Assembly: GCA_900548195.1 (NCBI GenBank)
Contig: URJQ01000068.1
Location: forward strand, 1-16,457
Length of the DNA stretch: 16,457 nt
Direction of reading: 5' to 3'
Source: an uncultured Prevotella sp.
GTDB lineage: Bacteria > Bacteroidota > Bacteroidia > Bacteroidales > Bacteroidaceae
Under the pieces are notes generated by a model. The model made no database searches and was not told the DNA's origin. It was given only the letters and a program-made list of their open reading frames with translations. Below, one piece after another: positions 13,951 to 16,457 of this stretch; the first letter of the stretch is position 1; the number at the start of each line of letters is the position of its first letter. Position numbers and translations under genes: made by a program.

Positions 13951-14679
13951 TCATTCTTCCACATTCAATATGCGACTAAGTACATTTGAAACCTTATAGC
14001 TTGTGGTTTCAATAAGAGCGATATTAAGACGCGATAAGGTAGGGAAGTGGTGTATTTCATTTAAAGCATGATCTATCAGGCGGTAGTAATGCGTCAGAGG
14101 ATTTGCGTATTTTCTGGTCATAAATTCTATTTCGTCAGAATCAAAGTCAAAGAGGTCCACAAGCAACGCGCCAATAAATGAGGACACTTCTATAATCCCG
14201 AGCTTTTCTATCCACTGATTTAATTTCACAAAATCAACTTTGTTTCCTAATTTTCGAAGATATTCCCCAACAGCAATTATGCCAGAAAGTGAAAGGTCGG
14301 ATGTTATGATGAGATTAGCATTCTGCACTATAAGCGAGAGAAGTTTAAGACTTTCCACTGATGTATCCATACTATGACGCTCATCTATATATATCTTCTT
14401 GAATTTTCTTGATGACAATGGACCATATAAACAAGCCTCCGAACAGTCAAAATTATTCTCTCTCAAAGAATCCTTTGGAGAAATGATAACTGGCATTTCA
14501 TCGCTGGAAAAATAATGATGCATACCTTCTTCGATATAGTTTTTTACATCCAGTTTTTCTGCCACATCGAGTAGTTTGGCCCATTTAAAGGCAGACATAG
14601 GCTCAATACTCTCAATCTCAAGATTGAAAGCGCCTGCGCGGAGCAATGCTGTAAAATTATCTAATATTATAGGATGCAT
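13951..14679 (-). CDS. Conserved Bacteroidales protein of unknown function
   Basis: A 242-residue protein with no signal peptide or membrane segment. It starts MHPIILDNFTALLRAGAF and contains PMSAFKWAKLLDVAE (27-41), KKIYIDERHSMDTSVESLKLL, SLSGIIAVGEYLRKLGNKVDFVKL and GALLVDLFDFDSDEIEF. I remember close counterparts in Bacteroides and Prevotella with the same order of motifs (…NERHSIDTSVETL…, …KVDFVKL…, …FDFEQDEIPF…), all annotated hypothetical; I assign no activity. This copy looks shorter at the C-terminus than the remembered Bacteroides form. It lies between ssrA and altronate dehydratase; only a weak -7-like TATTCTTG (minus strand, 14712-14719) is visible upstream. Confidence 0.75.
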   Translation of the reverse strand: MHPIILDNFTALLRAGAFNLEIESIEPMSAFKWAKLLDVAEKLDVKNYIEEGMHHYFSSDEMPVIISPKDSLRENNFDCSEACLYGPLSSRKFKKIYIDERHSMDTSVESLKLLSLIVQNANLIITSDLSLSGIIAVGEYLRKLGNKVDFVKLNQWIEKLGIIEVSSFIGALLVDLFDFDSDEIEFMTRKYANPLTHYYRLIDHALNEIHHFPTLSRLNIALIETTSYKVSNVLSRILNVEE

Positions 14680-14722
14680 GGATTTAGTGACCTTTGTTTT
14701 CTTTAATAGAACAAGAATATAG

Positions 14723-14800
14723 AATAGAAAACCAGAGATAACCTTTGCACTTGCAAATCTTTACATGAAAAAGGCTTTATCTCCAGTTTTCTATTTTTTT
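14723..14800. terminator. Long hairpin with T-run between two minus-strand genes
   Basis: Bases 14723-14741 (AATAGAAAACCAGAGATAA) pair with 14777-14795 at 17 of 19 positions, and CCTT/AAGG extends the stem inward. Seven T's at 14794-14800 follow on the plus strand, while both neighbouring genes run on the minus strand. On the minus strand the stem is followed by U-rich CUAUAUUCUUGUUCUAUU, so it may end the altronate dehydratase transcript. It could instead be a bidirectional terminator or a mobile palindrome. Confidence 0.55.
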
Positions 14801-14865
14801 CGTATTATAAGTAGGGGCACAAGAATCATATATCTGTAGTCTCGACCACCAAACTTAATTTATTA

Positions 14866-16362
14866 TTAAAGCGTTACGCCATTCTTGAAAATAGAAATTT
14901 CGCGATAGCCGTTCTTTTCATTTTGAGCCTGCTCTCCACTTGCAACAGCGAGGACTTTGTCGATAAACTCTGGTACAAGTTCAGTCATAGACTTGCCATC
15001 TACAAGTTGTCCTGCATTGAAATCTATCCAGTTCTTCTTGTTGTTGTAGAGATTGCTGTTTGTAGAGATCTTCATTGTTGGTACGAAAGTACCGAAAGGA
15101 GTGCCACGACCAGTAGAGAAGAGTACGATATGACAGCCTGCTGCTGCGAGAGCTGTGGAAGCCACGAGATCATTGCCAGGAGCGGAAAGCAGATTCAAAC
15201 CTGTAGTTCGAAGACGATCACCATACTCAAGAACTCCGCTAACAGGAGCACGACCACACTTCTGAGTACATCCGAGGGCCTTATCCTCAAGTGTTGAGAT
15301 GCCGCCAGCCTTGTTTCCTGGGCTTGGGTTTTCACCAACAGGCTCACCATGAGAGAGGAAGTAATTCTTGAAATTGTTAATCAAACTAACAGTCTTATCG
15401 AAAAGTTCACGTGTCTCACAACGGTTCATGAGAATAGTTTCTGCACCAAACATTTCAGGAACTTCAGTAAGGATAGATGTTCCGCCCTGCGCTACGAGCC
15501 AGTCAGAGAACTCACCCTCAAGAGGATTGGCTGTAATACCAGAGAAACCGTCAGAACCACCACATTTCAAACCTACACGCAGTTTGCTTACAGGAACATC
15601 CTCACGGCAGTCATTCTTGGCAATAGCATAGAGATTGCGAAGCACATTCATGCATTCCTCTACCTCGTCTCCTTCCACTCTCTGTGTTACGACGAGCTTA
15701 ATGCGATCCTTATCATAATCACCAAGCATAGCCATGAAGTCCTCTGGCTGGTTATTCTCACATCCAAGAGAGAGCACAAGTACTGCGCCAGCATTAGGAT
15801 GAAGCACGATGTCGCGCAACACCTTGCGTGTAGCCTCATGGTCTTCAGACAATTGTGAGCAACCATAATTATGATGCCAAGCATGAACGGCATCGATACC
15901 TTCAAGTTTTGTTTCTTCTTCCAGTTGTTTCGCTACGCGTTCAGCAATGCCATTTACACATCCCACAGTAGGAACCACCCATATTTCGTTTCTTACACCT
16001 ACATCGCCATTCTTACGTACATATCCCTTAAATGTGCGGTTTTCCTTTGCTATTGACAGTTTGTCATCCACAGGATTGTAAGTATATTCGAGTGTACCTG
16101 CGAGATTTGTCTTGAGATTATTCTCATTTACCCATTCGCCAGCCTTGAGATTTTTTTTAGCATGACCGATAGGATAACCATACTTTATGATGTCCTCACC
16201 TTCATTTTTATCCTCAATAAGGACCTTATGTCCTGCAGGAACGTCCTGTAACAGTGTAATCACCTTACCTTCAGCAGAAACAGTCTCGCCAGCTTTCATA
16301 GCTCTGAGACATACTACTACCGAGTCAGCAGGGTTGATTTTCAGAAATGATGCTTTTTCCAT
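14866..16362 (-). CDS. uxaA: Altronate dehydratase
   Basis: A 498-residue cytoplasmic enzyme that dehydrates D-altronate to 2-keto-3-deoxygluconate in galacturonate (pectin) catabolism (EC 4.2.1.7). The N-terminal SAF domain spans about 8-85 with the GHKVLIEDKNEGEDIIKYG core and PIGHA. A linker follows to about 112, then the UxaA catalytic region: GYVRKNGDVGVRNEIWVVPTVGCVN from 113, HNYGCSQLSEDH (164-175), LGCENNQ (199-205), KCGGSDGFSG (266-275), EDKALGCTQKCGRAPVSGVL, and a C-terminal GRGTPFGTFVPTMKISTN segment. Length and architecture are those of the full-length family. ATG at 16362 has no Shine-Dalgarno. The remaining 95 bases to the window end are AT-rich with no promoter box I can trust, so it may belong to an operon starting outside (uxaB would be a usual partner). 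Confidence 0.93.
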   Translation of the reverse strand: MEKASFLKINPADSVVVCLRAMKAGETVSAEGKVITLLQDVPAGHKVLIEDKNEGEDIIKYGYPIGHAKKNLKAGEWVNENNLKTNLAGTLEYTYNPVDDKLSIAKENRTFKGYVRKNGDVGVRNEIWVVPTVGCVNGIAERVAKQLEEETKLEGIDAVHAWHHNYGCSQLSEDHEATRKVLRDIVLHPNAGAVLVLSLGCENNQPEDFMAMLGDYDKDRIKLVVTQRVEGDEVEECMNVLRNLYAIAKNDCREDVPVSKLRVGLKCGGSDGFSGITANPLEGEFSDWLVAQGGTSILTEVPEMFGAETILMNRCETRELFDKTVSLINNFKNYFLSHGEPVGENPSPGNKAGGISTLEDKALGCTQKCGRAPVSGVLEYGDRLRTTGLNLLSAPGNDLVASTALAAAGCHIVLFSTGRGTPFGTFVPTMKISTNSNLYNNKKNWIDFNAGQLVDGKSMTELVPEFIDKVLAVASGEQAQNEKNGYREISIFKNGVTL

Positions 16363-16457
16363 AGTTAGTTTAATATTTTAACGTTAGTATTATATATTCT
16401 TGTATATCAGCGTTTTCAGAAACAACTCAATCGTTCATTACAGTCAAAAATGTTTAC

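Noticed and set aside
14739..14747. TAACCTTTG on the plus strand as a promoter
   Set aside because: The spacing inside the -7 box is one base too long, there is no -33 box, and it lies in the loop side of the long hairpin with no plus-strand gene following.
1..16457. CRISPR array, defence genes, prophage or integrase
   Set aside because: No spaced direct-repeat array and no recognisable nuclease, integrase or phage gene in any frame I read; the only mobile signals are the MITE and palindromes.

Overview
The window looks like a chromosomal segment from a Bacteroidales species, most likely Prevotellaceae (Prevotella/Segatella type). The pointers are several promoters of the Bacteroidetes form TTTG-N19-21-TAnnTTTG, mostly absent Shine-Dalgarno sites, a tmRNA tag ending in YALAA after GENS, a GT3-type glycogen synthase beside a DUF3417-type glucan phosphorylase, a FadL/OmpP1-like porin, and several secreted proteins of Bacteroidales type. 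The species call rests on protein wording and motifs remembered from these families, not on a search.

Layout. Bases 1-126 are the end of a DUF4301-type gene, followed by a strong terminator (178-238) and a compact palindromic element (241-336). A two-gene minus-strand unit (3026 to 347) encodes a secreted protein with Trp/Tyr-rich repeats and Gly/Arg-rich tail, then an OmpP1/FadL-like outer-membrane barrel. A 1.2-kb gene-free, AT-rich stretch follows (3084-4208). It holds two related palindromes, a 16-bp perfect palindrome and a 224-bp MITE-like element (3887-4110) with about 30-bp terminal inverted repeats and a 9-bp flanking duplication. Next come a DUF1015 gene (4312-5580), a YigZ/IMPACT-family gene (5707-6324, TTG start) and a small secreted protein on the minus strand (6376-6870).

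Bases 6993-11388 form a glycogen unit: glycogen synthase (TTG start), alpha-glucan phosphorylase and an intrinsic terminator. A tRNA-Ser(GCU)/tRNA-Glu(CUC) operon with its own promoter and terminator follows (11417-11731). Then come a secreted glucosaminidase-LysM cell-wall enzyme (11965-12906), the tmRNA gene ssrA with promoter and terminator (13227-13859), a conserved Bacteroidales protein of unknown function on the minus strand (13951-14679), a long hairpin, and altronate dehydratase UxaA on the minus strand (14866-16362).

Most of the window is housekeeping: carbon storage, trans-translation, translation, cell-wall turnover and uronate catabolism. I found no defence system, CRISPR array or biosynthetic cluster. 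The least explained material is non-coding: the 96-bp branched palindrome, the MITE and the short reading frame it interrupts, the tandem palindromes, and the Trp-rich repeat protein paired with the porin.
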